38,263 bases of DNA from Nitrospira sp. (GTDB taxonomy: Bacteria > Nitrospirota > Nitrospiria > Nitrospirales > Nitrospiraceae). The position numbers and the translations under genes were made by a program. The stretch covers positions 1 through 38,263 of the forward strand of contig JANYBU010000359.1 of NCBI GenBank assembly GCA_025360665.1. Reading direction: 5' to 3'. The notes under the pieces are model-generated. The model was not told the origin of the DNA, ran no database searches, and saw nothing but the letters and a program-made list of their open reading frames with translations. Every line of letters starts with the position of its first letter. Position 1 is the first letter of the stretch. Shown here in pieces: positions 1-7,690 of the stretch.

Positions 1-218
1 ACATGTCTACAGATATTGTCGGTCTCAGTTTTCGAGAAAACCCCGCTTTCATGCGCCCTGCAGCTCGATGACCCTCGAACCGAACCACCAGTAGACGCCA
101 ACCAATTGATTTTGTTCAACCTTTAACCGGACACCTGTGAGCGTGCATATATATTTTTTCCGTAGCTAGCTAACAGGCTCTTGCATTATCCAACTCGCGC
201 TGGCCACTTCTTTTGTCC

Positions 219-410
219 TCAGCGCCGGATCGTCAGCGGGGAGGCAGCCATCGCATGCCACCTGTCGCTCGACAGATGGATATCATACATCGTGCCACCG
301 GGTGACGGCAGCCAGGTCTTCGGGAGAGGAGGCGAACAGCCGCCCAGCAGGACAGCGGCGCTCAGAAGACAGGTAACGATCACAGGACAAATAATCCGAT
401 TGCTCGCCAT
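219..410 (-). CDS. Small lipoprotein of unknown function
   Basis: A 63-residue product with an N-terminal hydrophobic stretch ending in the lipobox LLGGC (Cys25), so it should be exported and lipid-anchored, leaving a mature part of only about 39 residues. The start is chosen at 410, although the frame stays open further upstream, because AAGGAGGT lies just before that ATG. The mature part has no family I recognise. It sits alone, divergent from the Mut7-C gene. The seen facts are the signal peptide, the lipobox and the ribosome binding site; membrane location is inferred. Confidence 0.6.
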   Translation of the reverse strand: MASNRIICPVIVTCLLSAAVLLGGCSPPLPKTWLPSPGGTMYDIHLSSDRWHAMAASPLTIRR

Positions 411-478
411 GGAGGACCTCCTTGCAATAGATTTCGATGCTCGCTGATATCCGCTACTCATGCAGGATAAAATGACCG

Positions 479-976
479 ATGGAGTCTCTCAATGCACAGA
501 TCGTTTCTTCGCCGACGTTCTTCGCCGATGCAATGCTCGGCAGACTGGCCCGCTGGCTCCGGATGCTTGGATACGACACAGCCTACGAAAAGGTCATTTC
601 CGATGAGGCGCTGACCGCGCGTGTTTTGACAGAACATCGGTGGCTACTCACCCGGGATGGATACCTCGCGCAACGCAAGGTCCTTCGAAATCGCCACACG
701 CTCATTGTCAGCGACCATCTGCAGGACCAGCTCCGGCAACTCCGGTCGGAGTTGCACCTTGAGCTTGATCTCGGTGACAGAACCGCAAGCCGGTGCGCCG
801 AATGCAACGTTCTCCTGAGGCCAATTCCGCACGCGGAAGCCGCTCACGCAGTCCCCGCCTATGTCGCAAGCCAACACGGCACATTTGCGCACTGTCCCCG
901 CTGTGAGCGCATCTACTGGCCGGGCACGCACTGTATATACATGCGCGCGCTCCTCCAAGAACTAGGGGTCTCATGA
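479..976 (+). CDS. Mut7-C RNase domain protein
   Basis: A 165-residue protein of the Mut7-C family, a PIN-like RNase fold followed by a zinc ribbon. The N-terminal part has the family signature FADAMLGRLARWLRMLGYD, then a LLTRDGYLA-like segment. The C-terminal part has two paired cysteines (RCAEC and HCPRCERIYWPG), which should bind one zinc. The family is predicted to cleave RNA; the substrate is unknown. The stop codon overlaps the ATG at 973 (ATGA), but the frame opened by that ATG is not an obvious gene. The true neighbour is a DUF1614 stump read one base off. Confidence 0.85.
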   Translation: MESLNAQIVSSPTFFADAMLGRLARWLRMLGYDTAYEKVISDEALTARVLTEHRWLLTRDGYLAQRKVLRNRHTLIVSDHLQDQLRQLRSELHLELDLGDRTASRCAECNVLLRPIPHAEAAHAVPAYVASQHGTFAHCPRCERIYWPGTHCIYMRALLQELGVS

Positions 977-1169
977 GAACACGGGGCCGGTTCCCGAACA
1001 AACGCCGCAAGTCGCCTTTGTCGCGGGAGTGCTGGGTCCCCTCATCGGCGCAGATCTGCTCCCTCCCCGTGACATTAAGGCCCTTGAGACCGAAGTCACC
1101 AGTATCGGAGGCGCTGGCATGTTTGACGGCATTGCCCTCTCCGAAATCGTCGCCGCCTACCTCGCGTGA
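975..1169 (+). pseudogene. DUF1614 membrane protein, C-terminal stump
   Basis: Read in the frame starting at 975, this stretch gives 64 residues including AFVAGVLGPLIGADLL, then SIGGAGMFDGIAL and a final IVAAYLA before TGA. That is the conserved C-terminal end of DUF1614 family membrane proteins (usually more than 200 residues). No ATG precedes it in frame, and a TAG at 963-965 closes the frame upstream. The N-terminal two thirds are missing, because the Mut7-C gene abuts directly. I read it as a gene remnant left by a deletion. A fusion to the preceding gene by frameshifting is possible but less likely. Confidence 0.7.
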
Positions 1170-1205
1170 ATCACTGTCTAATACGACCCTGTCGCTCCCA
1201 ATCCC

Positions 1206-2195
1206 TCAGGACACTTCGAGCATTCCCACGCCGTCGTGAAACAGAATCCTGCTGCCAAAGGCGGCGCACTTGGCTTGCATGGTCCTTTGCAAAAATGCGA
1301 TCTCCTGGTCCTTCGCCAGCCGGACATACAAGTCTTCGATGCACACGGGATGCAGAAAGATACGCGCGATGCGGCCTCGTTCGAGTTCCAACACCAACAA
1401 GAAGGAGAGATCGTTGCGCTCGGTTGAATCGACCGCATAGTCGTCGATGAAATCGCCGGTCGAGTAGAGGATGGCCTTGCCCTTGTAGATTTCGATGCCT
1501 TGCGGTGTGTGGTTGGAGTGGCCCCAGTAGAGATCGGCTCCGAGATCGATGATCTGATAAGCGAGCGCCCGCATTGCCGCCGAGGGGGGACCCCAGTTGG
1601 GCCCGACGTGCGCGCTGACAATCACGAGATCAGCCTGACGGCGGACCTGTTTCAAGGCCTGCGCAAGCCGAGACCCATAGGGTTCGACCAAACCCTTCGC
1701 ATCGTAGGCAATGTAGTGCGTGCCCGGCTTCTTCTCTCCCGCTTCCCATTCCGGCTCGTTGTCCGTGAGGGAGACGACTCCGAGCCGGCCTTGCGGCAAG
1801 TCCAGGATGGCCGGTGTGAGCGCCTCCATCAATGAGGCACCGGCGCCCGTCCGTTTGACGCCGGCTCGATCGAGCAGTGCGAGGCATTCGATCAATGCAT
1901 CCGTCCCGTAATCCAAGACGTGATTGTTGGCCAAGGTGACGCAGTCAATCTTGGCGGCGCGAAGAAAGTCGGTCGCACGGGGATGGGCACGGAAATGAAA
2001 GACTTTGGAATCGGGCTGCCACTCACGCCCCCGCCCGCTGATCACACACTCCAGATTGATCAGCCGTCGATCCGCCTTGAGCATCAGCGGCAACACATCG
2101 CTCCAGATCTTGTCCGGGCCGATCGACTGATTACGGATCACGTACTGATCCACCAGCCGCCCCAGCATGACATCCCCGGTCAGTGCGATCTGCAT
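1206..2195 (-). CDS. CapA-family metallophosphatase-like protein
   Basis: A 329-residue protein of the CapA/PgsA (poly-gamma-glutamate capsule) family, which has a calcineurin-like metallophosphatase fold. Visible hallmarks are TGDVMLGR at the N-terminus, NLECVIS, LANNHVLDYG, SAHVGPNWG, and GHSNHTPQGIEIYKG followed by YSTGDFIDDY. No signal peptide or membrane segment is apparent, unlike classical CapA, so a cytoplasmic role is likely. In this family the substrate is often unknown, and no pgsB or pgsC genes are nearby, so capsule synthesis should not be assumed. It is the last gene of the minus-strand run that begins with slp. Confidence 0.85.
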   Translation of the reverse strand: MQIALTGDVMLGRLVDQYVIRNQSIGPDKIWSDVLPLMLKADRRLINLECVISGRGREWQPDSKVFHFRAHPRATDFLRAAKIDCVTLANNHVLDYGTDALIECLALLDRAGVKRTGAGASLMEALTPAILDLPQGRLGVVSLTDNEPEWEAGEKKPGTHYIAYDAKGLVEPYGSRLAQALKQVRRQADLVIVSAHVGPNWGPPSAAMRALAYQIIDLGADLYWGHSNHTPQGIEIYKGKAILYSTGDFIDDYAVDSTERNDLSFLLVLELERGRIARIFLHPVCIEDLYVRLAKDQEIAFLQRTMQAKCAAFGSRILFHDGVGMLEVS

Positions 2196-2248
2196 GGCAG
2201 GCCCATTCCCTCAGGCGGTCCATGACGCAGTACGATCGGCACAGTCTG

Positions 2249-2710
2249 CTACCTCCCGAACCGTCCCATGAGCTGCGCTTCTGCCAGGATATGTCCCTTG
2301 CACGAGTCCAACACCTGAGCCTTGGTCGCGCGGGGCTTCAGATTCAACGTGACATCCAGCGCATAGAGCGTGAAGTAGTACCGATGGGGCTTGCCCGGCG
2401 GCGGGCAGGGCCCTCCGTAGCCGATGCGCTTGAAGTCGTTCAGGCCTTGCAGAGCCTCGTTGGGCAAACGGTCCTTAGGAGGAACGCCCTCCGTGAGCCC
2501 GCGCAGGTCAAGCGGGAGATCGTAGATCACCCAGTGCACCCATGTGCCGACAGGCGCATCGGGATCGTCCACAATGATGACGAAGCTTTTCGTCGCAGCA
2601 GGCGGCACACCCCAATGGAGCGGCGGCGACAGATCCTCACCTTCACAGGTATACCGGCGTGGGATGGGATCGCCGGCTTTGAATGCTGAACTTGTGAGTT
2701 CAAAGGCCAT
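2249..2710 (-). CDS. YbhB/YbcL-type PEBP family protein
   Basis: A 153-residue phosphatidylethanolamine-binding-protein family member of the bacterial YbhB type. Motifs include MAFELTSSAFKAGDPIPRRYTC-like opening residues, GEDLSPPL, IVDDPDAPVGTWVHWVIYDLP, and YGGPCPPPGKPHRYYFTLYALD, which line the anion-binding pocket. The function of bacterial members is unsettled. The start at 2710 is chosen over the upstream in-frame ATG at 2752 because AGGAG lies 10 bases before it; that site is formed by the last codons of the UspA gene, 7 bases upstream. The two are therefore probably co-transcribed and translationally linked. Confidence 0.88.
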   Translation of the reverse strand: MAFELTSSAFKAGDPIPRRYTCEGEDLSPPLHWGVPPAATKSFVIIVDDPDAPVGTWVHWVIYDLPLDLRGLTEGVPPKDRLPNEALQGLNDFKRIGYGGPCPPPGKPHRYYFTLYALDVTLNLKPRATKAQVLDSCKGHILAEAQLMGRFGR

Positions 2711-2717
2711 AGGTTTG

Positions 2718-3602
2718 TTAACTCCTATACACCAGCACCGAACAGGGGGCATGTTTCACGACCGTGTCGGCCACGCTCCCCATGAAATATTCGTGAGCGC
2801 TGCGTCCGCTGCGAGACCCGACGACGATGAGGTTGGCCCGCTCACGCCCAGCGACTGTGACGAGCTCTGCCCCTGGAGGGCCGGACAGTACAATTCCTTT
2901 CGCGGAGAATCCGGCTTTCCGCAACGTTCCTGCCACTCGGGCAGCAAGTTTTTGGGCTTCACGTCTGAGTACTCCCTCGACCTGATCGCCCACCGCAAGG
3001 GCCCGAGCGGGGAGGCGAAGGCTGTCCATAGGGAGAGGGGGAATCACACTGGCGACCGTCACAGCCGGACGAATGTGTTCAGGTAACTGTCTCAGCCATG
3101 CGACAGCTTCCCACGACTCGATGGAGCCATCCGCGCCGAGCACGACTCGCTTGAGCCTGTTCGCCGGCTTCTTGACCACGAACACGGGACAGGGAGCCTG
3201 CATGAGCAACTTCCTCGAGACACTGCCTAAGAGCATCGGTTGAAACTCGGTCACCCCTCGTGACCCGATGACGAGGAGATCAGCCTGCTCCCGCTTGGCG
3301 GAGCGGGCGACCGCGTCAGCCGGACTTCCGCGCAAGAGTTTGGCCCGGACCGGCCCCCACGATCTGGAGGCTTTCAACTCCGCCCATTCCAGCACCCGCG
3401 CCGCGCCTTCGAGCGAACACTCCAACACATTCACCAATGCCGAGCGGGTTTTCCGATCCAGCTTCGGCAGGGATTTAAACTGAGTCATATCGAACGCATG
3501 GACCAACAATAGGGAGCAGTCGTCCGGACTGCAGACGTGCGGCAGCCAGTCTAGAGCCCACTGGGAGTGACGGGAACCATCGATGGCGCAGAGGATCTTC
3601 AT
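2718..3602 (-). CDS. Universal stress protein, two UspA domains
   Basis: A 294-residue protein made of two consecutive UspA domains. The first opens with MKILCAIDGSRHS and holds the nucleotide-binding loop VIGSRGVTEF with GSVSRKLL. The second opens with RVVLGADGS and holds VVGSRSGRSAHEYFMGSVADTVV. Both loops fit the G-2x-G-9x-G(S/T) ATP-binding pattern of this family. The start at 3602 overlaps the stop of the preceding phosphoribosyltransferase (ATGA), which supports coupled translation. A start at 3653 would add 17 non-conserved residues. The setting suggests a general stress or energy-limitation role. Confidence 0.92.
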   Translation of the reverse strand: MKILCAIDGSRHSQWALDWLPHVCSPDDCSLLLVHAFDMTQFKSLPKLDRKTRSALVNVLECSLEGAARVLEWAELKASRSWGPVRAKLLRGSPADAVARSAKREQADLLVIGSRGVTEFQPMLLGSVSRKLLMQAPCPVFVVKKPANRLKRVVLGADGSIESWEAVAWLRQLPEHIRPAVTVASVIPPLPMDSLRLPARALAVGDQVEGVLRREAQKLAARVAGTLRKAGFSAKGIVLSGPPGAELVTVAGRERANLIVVGSRSGRSAHEYFMGSVADTVVKHAPCSVLVYRS

Positions 3603-4287
3603 GCCGGGAGTTTCCTCTCTGGCGTAAGCGCCCTGCGGACTTTCTCCAGGCACGTGATCACCTCCTCATCCTCGACCTGAGGAAACTGTTCATAGAACTG
3701 GCCGATCCCGAAGAACCACTCGGACGTGTGCAGGACCACCACGTCATCGACAAGCATCTTCAGTTCGGCCAATACTCGTGGCGGCGCGACCGGCACCGCG
3801 GCAACGATCCTTGCCGTCTCCGCCTTGAGCAGGGCGCCCAGCGACGCATAGAACGTCGCCCCTGTCGCAATACCGTCGTCCACCAGGATGACCGCCTGCC
3901 CTTTCAACGAGGGAAGTGCCCGTCCACCCCGATACCGTTCAATCCTCCGGCGGATTTCGCTCTCCTGACAGAGAACCTCCTCGTCCACGTCGGCTTTGCT
4001 CACGTGATACTCCCGGATCACATCCTCGTTCATATGCCGGTAGCCGGTTTCGGCCAGGGCGCCCATTGCGAGTTCAGGATTCGAGGGGCTCCCAACTTGC
4101 GCGTGATGAACACATCCAAAGGGAGTCGCAACGCCAGACTGATGTCGTAGCCCACCACAACTCCGCCGCGAGGCAACGCGATGATGATCGTATTCTTCGC
4201 TTCCTTGTAATGGAGAAGCTTCTGAGCCAGCCGCTGGCCTGCATCGTGGCGATCCCGAAACAGAGCAAACTCACCGGTTTTAATCAT
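3599..4287 (-). pseudogene. Phosphoribosyltransferase, split by a one-base frameshift
   Basis: The reading frame from 4287 gives the N-terminal half of a PRTase-like protein (FRDRHDAGQRLAQKLL, IIIALPRGGVVVGYDISLAL, PLDVFITRKLGAPR) and then runs into a wrong frame. The second frame, ending at 3599, supplies the rest (ELAMGALAETGYRHMNEDV, VILVDDGIATGATFYASL, VAAVPVAPP). The PRPP-binding loop VDDGIATGAT is in the second half. Adding one base near 4079-4082 joins both halves into a normal protein of about 229 residues. The ATG at 4287 overlaps the slp stop, and GGAGGGG precedes it. Everything else is well conserved, so a sequencing or assembly error is as likely as a true mutation. Confidence 0.8.
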
Positions 4288-4829
4288 CGTTTCCCCTCCC
4301 GCAACGGGATCCATTGAGGCGACCCCCAATAAGGCCCCCAGTAGGCACCGAAGTATGGATATGGACGGCCCCACCACACGGGAACCTTGGGAGGCCAGAC
4401 TGTCACGGCCTTGATGTCCAGGGTGGGATAGACATAGTCAACCTCGTCTATCGGCAAGGTGGCCGATCCGGTTACTTCGCCAACCACCGTCACGCGCGTC
4501 CCCAGTGGGATCGTCGCCGGATCCAGGAACTCCTTGTGGAAGGCGAGGAAGCGCCCCTGGGAGTCAGTCAAGCGACCTGTCGGCTCGTAGTCTTCGCCCA
4601 GAGGTAACTCAAGGATTTCGATCCTCGTCCCGTCCTGTTTCAACGGTCTGGCCGTCAAGACCATCCCGCCCACCACGATCAAACGGCCTGTGTATGAGAG
4701 CGGGGACGCCTTCACTTGCAGAAACGAAACATGCTCATCGACCTTGTCTTTGAGATCGGAAGGAACGACGGAAACCCCCGCGCATCCCGCCAACAAAACA
4801 CTCACCCCCATAGCAGCAAGACCCCTCAT
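4284..4829 (-). CDS. Slp-family outer-membrane lipoprotein
   Basis: A 181-residue lipoprotein of the Slp/YeaY family (starvation-inducible outer membrane lipoproteins in enterobacteria). A short signal ends in the lipobox LLAGC. The body has the family's pattern: PSDLKDKVDEHVSF, YTGRLIVVGGMVL, then RIEILELPL and TRVTVVGEVTGS. The tail is rich in Trp, Tyr, Pro and Gly (WWGRPYPYFGAYWGPYWG). The start at 4829 is preferred because GAAGGA lies 5 bases upstream. The alternative ATG at 4856 sits inside the inverted-repeat element that borders the gene. It heads the run slp, PRTase, UspA, PEBP, CapA, with ATGA overlaps between the first three. Confidence 0.85.
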   Translation of the reverse strand: MRGLAAMGVSVLLAGCAGVSVVPSDLKDKVDEHVSFLQVKASPLSYTGRLIVVGGMVLTARPLKQDGTRIEILELPLGEDYEPTGRLTDSQGRFLAFHKEFLDPATIPLGTRVTVVGEVTGSATLPIDEVDYVYPTLDIKAVTVWPPKVPVWWGRPYPYFGAYWGPYWGSPQWIPLREGKR

Positions 4830-4849
4830 TGAATCCTTCCATGCATCAA

Positions 4850-5039
4850 CCCGCATTATTCACGAAGGCTTCTACTGCAACCGCCGATACGCCGCTCCGA
4901 CAAGCCTGATGGCGGGCGGGCTCGCCGCTCGGTCGGTCAACATACTGTTTCAAGTATGCCTCCCTCCCTCACCGCTCCGCGCGCCCGTCTCGCGTGGCGT
5001 CTCAGCGGTTTCGTCACGAACCCTCGTGAACAATGCGGG
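4850..5039. repeat. Inverted-repeat element, family A, copy 1
   Basis: About 190 bases bounded by inverted ends CCCGCATTATTCACGAA and its near complement (TTCGTGAACAATGCGGG read along the plus strand). The same layout occurs at 16155-16342 and 28792-28953. The interior can fold on itself (CTCGCC, CGCGCCCGTCTCGCG) and codes for nothing recognisable. It resembles a small non-coding hairpin or MITE-like element. It directly abuts the 5' end of slp. Confidence 0.7.
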
Positions 5040-5253
5040 TTTAAGTAGTCTCCCCCAGTGACTGAGCAAGACGGATGCCGAAGTCATTCCCAAAGAGAAA
5101 AACGTAACCTGCTGAACCTTCGAAGAAAGTTGGATCGCGGGCGGCACACCAGAGCGATTCGCAGGGGTCAGTTGAGGGAAATTTCCACAGTGCCCGAATG
5201 TTGCTGCGGCAAGGAGGGGCAATCGGACGAATCCGGACGGCTCCAGCAGAACC

Positions 5254-5382
5254 AGCAGGCTGTTCAAAAAGTTCGACCAGCAAGACCGCAGCGAGTGAAG
5301 GGCCGAGGCGTACCCTCTGGGGTACGTTGAGGGTCTGAACGATGCGAGAACGACGCTGGCGGACTTTTTCAACAGCCTGCTA
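5254..5382. repeat. Inverted-repeat element, family B, copy 1
   Basis: A 129-base element with terminal inverted repeats AGCAGGCTGTTCAAAAAG and CTTTTTCAACAGCCTGCT. The middle contains CAGCAAGACCGCAG, GGGGTACGTTGAGG and GATGCGAGAACG. Near-identical copies lie at 20967-21093 and 37024-37237, with fragments at 5509, 6302 and 16549. It has no coding content. Its last bases, TAG on the minus strand, form the stop codon of the small membrane peptide at 5380-5469. Confidence 0.85.
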
Positions 5383-5469
5383 GTCGGACTTCCCCTTCCG
5401 CCAGAAGATCCACAAGAGCACCGCGGCCACGACAGCCGCGAGTATCAGTTCAAATATTTCAGCAGACAT
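5380..5469 (-). CDS. 29-residue single-pass membrane peptide
   Basis: A short frame, MSAEIFELILAAVVAAVLLW followed by IFWRKGKSD. It has an acidic N-terminus, about 18 hydrophobic residues and a basic C-terminal WRKGK, the typical look of a small inner-membrane peptide. The stop codon TAG is contributed by the end of the neighbouring family B repeat. No clear ribosome binding site precedes the ATG, which lowers confidence. If expressed, it would be inserted in the membrane as a single helix. I do not recognise the family. Confidence 0.4.
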   Translation of the reverse strand: MSAEIFELILAAVVAAVLLWIFWRKGKSD

Positions 5470-5508
5470 AGATGCACACAACGAGAGACTGTCAGCTCGT
5501 CTCCTCTC

Positions 5509-5545
5509 ACAGGATGCTGAAAAGTCCGCCGGCGACGTTCCGCTG
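5509..5545. repeat. Fragment of family B element
   Basis: The stretch CAGGATGCTGAAAAGTCCGC matches the left arm of the family B elements (compare the version at 6302). Only the arm is present, with no matching right arm. It sits just past the end of the BON gene. Confidence 0.6.
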
Positions 5546-5556
5546 CCTCACGCCTC

Positions 5557-6282
5557 TCACGGACGGACCTCCATGCAATTGTCGACCTTGTCAACCCCGA
5601 AGACATACCAGGAATCGAACTCGGCCATCTCCTTCTGCGGCGCAGAGGGCGCGTCTCCTTCCAGCGTGACCACCGCCTTCTTCACCGTCACACGGATGCG
5701 CTCGACGTTGACGAAGGGATCCTTTTCCAACACGAAGCGCACCGCTTTCGCAATTTCCTCATCGGAATCTTCCTGCAGCGGGACGACCTCCATGCCATTG
5801 ATGACGTCTCGACTCCCAGGGACCCACCAGGCCAGCACGCCGGCCAGCCGCTTCTGGATGAGGCTGGTGACATGATCGTCCAGGAGCACGACCCCGTCTG
5901 TGACGGACAGTTGAATCACCCCATGCGGCGTCAGGGTCGCCTCCCTGACGGTTTCCCACGTCCCTTTGCGCTTCACCTGAATCGTACAGTTCTGCAAGCC
6001 GGGCTCTTGAAGCAACGCATCGCGCACGGCGTCCAGGATCGCTCCATCGCCCATGTGGGTGGAAGGCGTCACGTGCAGTCGATCCACGATGCCTGTGACT
6101 CCGGGAACAGCAATCGCGAGTTCCAGGGACAATTTCTTTGCCGCCACATGCTCCGCCTCACCCTCCAGGGTGAGCACTCCGTCGCTGAAGTCCATGCGAA
6201 CGGGATGCTTGTGCAAGTTGATACGCCTCTCCCGCTCGAATGCCGCACGGACCGCTGTGAGGACGTGACCCTCATTCGTCAT
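5557..6282 (-). CDS. BON-domain protein (three BON-like repeats)
   Basis: A 241-residue protein built from BON (OsmY/nodulation) domains. The first spans about residues 5-70 (HPVRMDFSDGVLTLEGEAEHVAAKK, AVPGVTGIVDRLHV). A second, diverged one spans about 80-165 (GVVLLDDHVTSLIQKRLAGVLA, GSRDVINGMEVVP). A third runs to the end (DPFVNVERIRVTVKKAVVTLEGDAPS). BON domains usually bind membranes or ligands under stress; no signal peptide is visible here. The start at 6282 has AAGGAG just upstream, while an earlier in-frame ATG lies inside repeat DNA. The gene is flanked on both sides by fragments of the family B repeat in the same orientation. Confidence 0.85.
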   Translation of the reverse strand: MTNEGHVLTAVRAAFERERRINLHKHPVRMDFSDGVLTLEGEAEHVAAKKLSLELAIAVPGVTGIVDRLHVTPSTHMGDGAILDAVRDALLQEPGLQNCTIQVKRKGTWETVREATLTPHGVIQLSVTDGVVLLDDHVTSLIQKRLAGVLAWWVPGSRDVINGMEVVPLQEDSDEEIAKAVRFVLEKDPFVNVERIRVTVKKAVVTLEGDAPSAPQKEMAEFDSWYVFGVDKVDNCMEVRP

Positions 6283-6301
6283 GACACACTCCTTCTTGTC
6301 T

Positions 6302-6332
6302 GGCAGGATGCTGAAAAAATCCGCCAGCAAGT
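6302..6332. repeat. Fragment of family B element
   Basis: GCAGGATGCTGAAAAAATCC followed by GCCAGCAAG matches the left arm of the family B elements. It lies just upstream of the BON gene and is directly followed by the family C repeat. Confidence 0.6.
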
Positions 6333-6335
6333 CTT

Positions 6336-6445
6336 GTTCATTTGGTCTATCTGGTTTGTTTGGTCTCTCTGGTCTGTCTGGTTTTTTGGTAGAACGAAAC
6401 TAACCAGATGAACCAAATCAACCAGATAAACAAAACAAACCAGAA
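6336..6445. repeat. Inverted array of short TTTGGT/CTGGT units
   Basis: About 110 bases of low complexity. The left arm repeats CTGGT, TTTGGT and TTTGTTTGGT units. The right arm repeats their complements (ACCAGATGAACCAAATCAAC, AACAAACCAGAAG). The two arms are inverted around the centre near 6395 and could form one long imperfect hairpin. It lies between the divergent-looking ends of dnaJ (ending 6462) and the start of the BON gene (6282), both on the minus strand, so it may also act as a terminator for dnaJ. It codes for nothing. Confidence 0.7.
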
Positions 6446-6461
6446 GCCTGCGGGCAGAGAC

Positions 6462-7583
6462 TCAACCTTGCTCAGGTCGTGCGGCCTCCGGGCCAGCAAA
6501 CTCTTCCAGCAGTTTCCGCTGCCGCGGCGTGAGATTGGTCGGGGTGCGGACCTCCGTGACCACAAACAAATCCCCCTTCCCCTTGCCCTCCAGGCGTGAC
6601 ATCCCCTTTCCACTGAGCCGCAACGCCGTGCCGCTCTGCGTGCCGGCGGGAACGGTGACCCGCAAGGTCTCTCCCCCCAGCCCCGTCACGGAAATCTCAG
6701 TGCCCAGCGCCGCCTCAGGAAACGTGACCTTCTTCACCATATAGAGGTCGTCACCGTGCCGATCGAAGGAGGGATGGGGCCGCAAGTGCGGACGAATCAG
6801 CAGATCTCCCGGCGGACCGCCATTGGCGTTCGGCTCTCCCTGTCTCGCGAGCCGGATCATCATCCCGTCATCCACCCCGGAAGGAATCTGTACCTTGAGC
6901 CGATGGGTCACAAACTCATACCCGTTTCCCTGGCACGTCGTGCAAGGGGTCTCGATGAGTTGGCCGCGCCCGTGGCAGCGGGAGCACGTTGTCAGCGTGA
7001 CCATGCGCATACCCTTGCTGGTTTTGGCATGCTGTGTCTGACCGGTTCCGCCACAGTCGGGACAGGGTTTCGGCTTCGTCCCAGGCTTGGCGCCACTCCC
7101 TGCGCAGGGCGCGCATTTCTCGGATCGGGTGATCGGAATCTCGCGTTCGCCTCCCTTGGCGGCCTCTTCCAAGGTGAGATCCAAGTCATACCGCAAATCC
7201 ACGCCCCGGCTCGCCCCGGAACGGGGTCTCGCGCGTTGACCCAAGAAGTCGCCAAACGCACTGGACAAATCATCGAACCTGCCGCCGAAGAAATCGCCAA
7301 ACTGAAAATCGCGCATGAGATCTTCAGCGGTCCAGCGTTCGCTGACCCCCGCATGACCGGTCGCATCGTACTCGTGACGTTTCGCATCGTCTGATAAAAC
7401 CGCATAGGCCTCAGCGATTTCTCTGAACTTGGCCGTGGTATCCGGATCCTTATTCCGGTCCGGATGATATTTGAGCGCCAGCTGACGATAGGCCTGCTTC
7501 AGTTGATCCCGGGTGGCAGACCGATCCACGCCCAGGATTTCGTAGTAATCACGCTTCGTTTCAGTGGTCGGCACTTTTCCCAT
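6462..7583 (-). CDS. dnaJ: Chaperone DnaJ
   Basis: A 373-residue type I Hsp40 co-chaperone of DnaK. The J domain is at about residues 10-75 with the HPD motif at 40-42. A Gly/Phe-rich linker follows ([21 protein letters not shown]). The zinc region has four CxxCxGxG modules: [24 protein letters not shown] and CTTCQGNG. The C-terminal substrate-binding domains include [18 protein letters not shown] and [18 protein letters not shown]. Length and order are normal. No dnaK or grpE is in view, so this may be a second DnaJ copy outside the main heat-shock operon. It lies downstream of the AdoMet synthetase gene on the same strand. Confidence 0.96.
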   Translation of the reverse strand: MGKVPTTETKRDYYEILGVDRSATRDQLKQAYRQLALKYHPDRNKDPDTTAKFREIAEAYAVLSDDAKRHEYDATGHAGVSERWTAEDLMRDFQFGDFFGGRFDDLSSAFGDFLGQRARPRSGASRGVDLRYDLDLTLEEAAKGGEREIPITRSEKCAPCAGSGAKPGTKPKPCPDCGGTGQTQHAKTSKGMRMVTLTTCSRCHGRGQLIETPCTTCQGNGYEFVTHRLKVQIPSGVDDGMMIRLARQGEPNANGGPPGDLLIRPHLRPHPSFDRHGDDLYMVKKVTFPEAALGTEISVTGLGGETLRVTVPAGTQSGTALRLSGKGMSRLEGKGKGDLFVVTEVRTPTNLTPRQRKLLEEFAGPEAARPEQG

Positions 7584-7649
7584 CCTGTTCCTACCTGCTA
7601 GGCTTTCGGGCTTCGCACCTCCGAATGCCCGTCTCGCTTCGCATCTGCT

Positions 7650-7683
7650 CGCGTTCGCGACGAACCGTCATGACTCATGCGGC
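7650..7683. repeat. Fragment of family A element (right end)
   Basis: TCGCGACGAACCGTCATGAC followed by TCATGCGG closely matches the right end of the family A elements at 16155 and 28792. The left end is not found. It lies between the AdoMet synthetase and dnaJ genes. Confidence 0.5.
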
Positions 7684-7690
7684 CGAAGGG

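Noticed and set aside
973-1239. Plus frame starting at the ATGA overlap after the Mut7-C gene
   Set aside because: The start looks coupled, but the protein is low-complexity Ser/Pro/Arg sequence. The frame one base off matches DUF1614 instead.
1206-2195. Capsule (poly-gamma-glutamate) synthesis operon
   Set aside because: Only a CapA-like protein is present, without a membrane anchor and without pgsB or pgsC.
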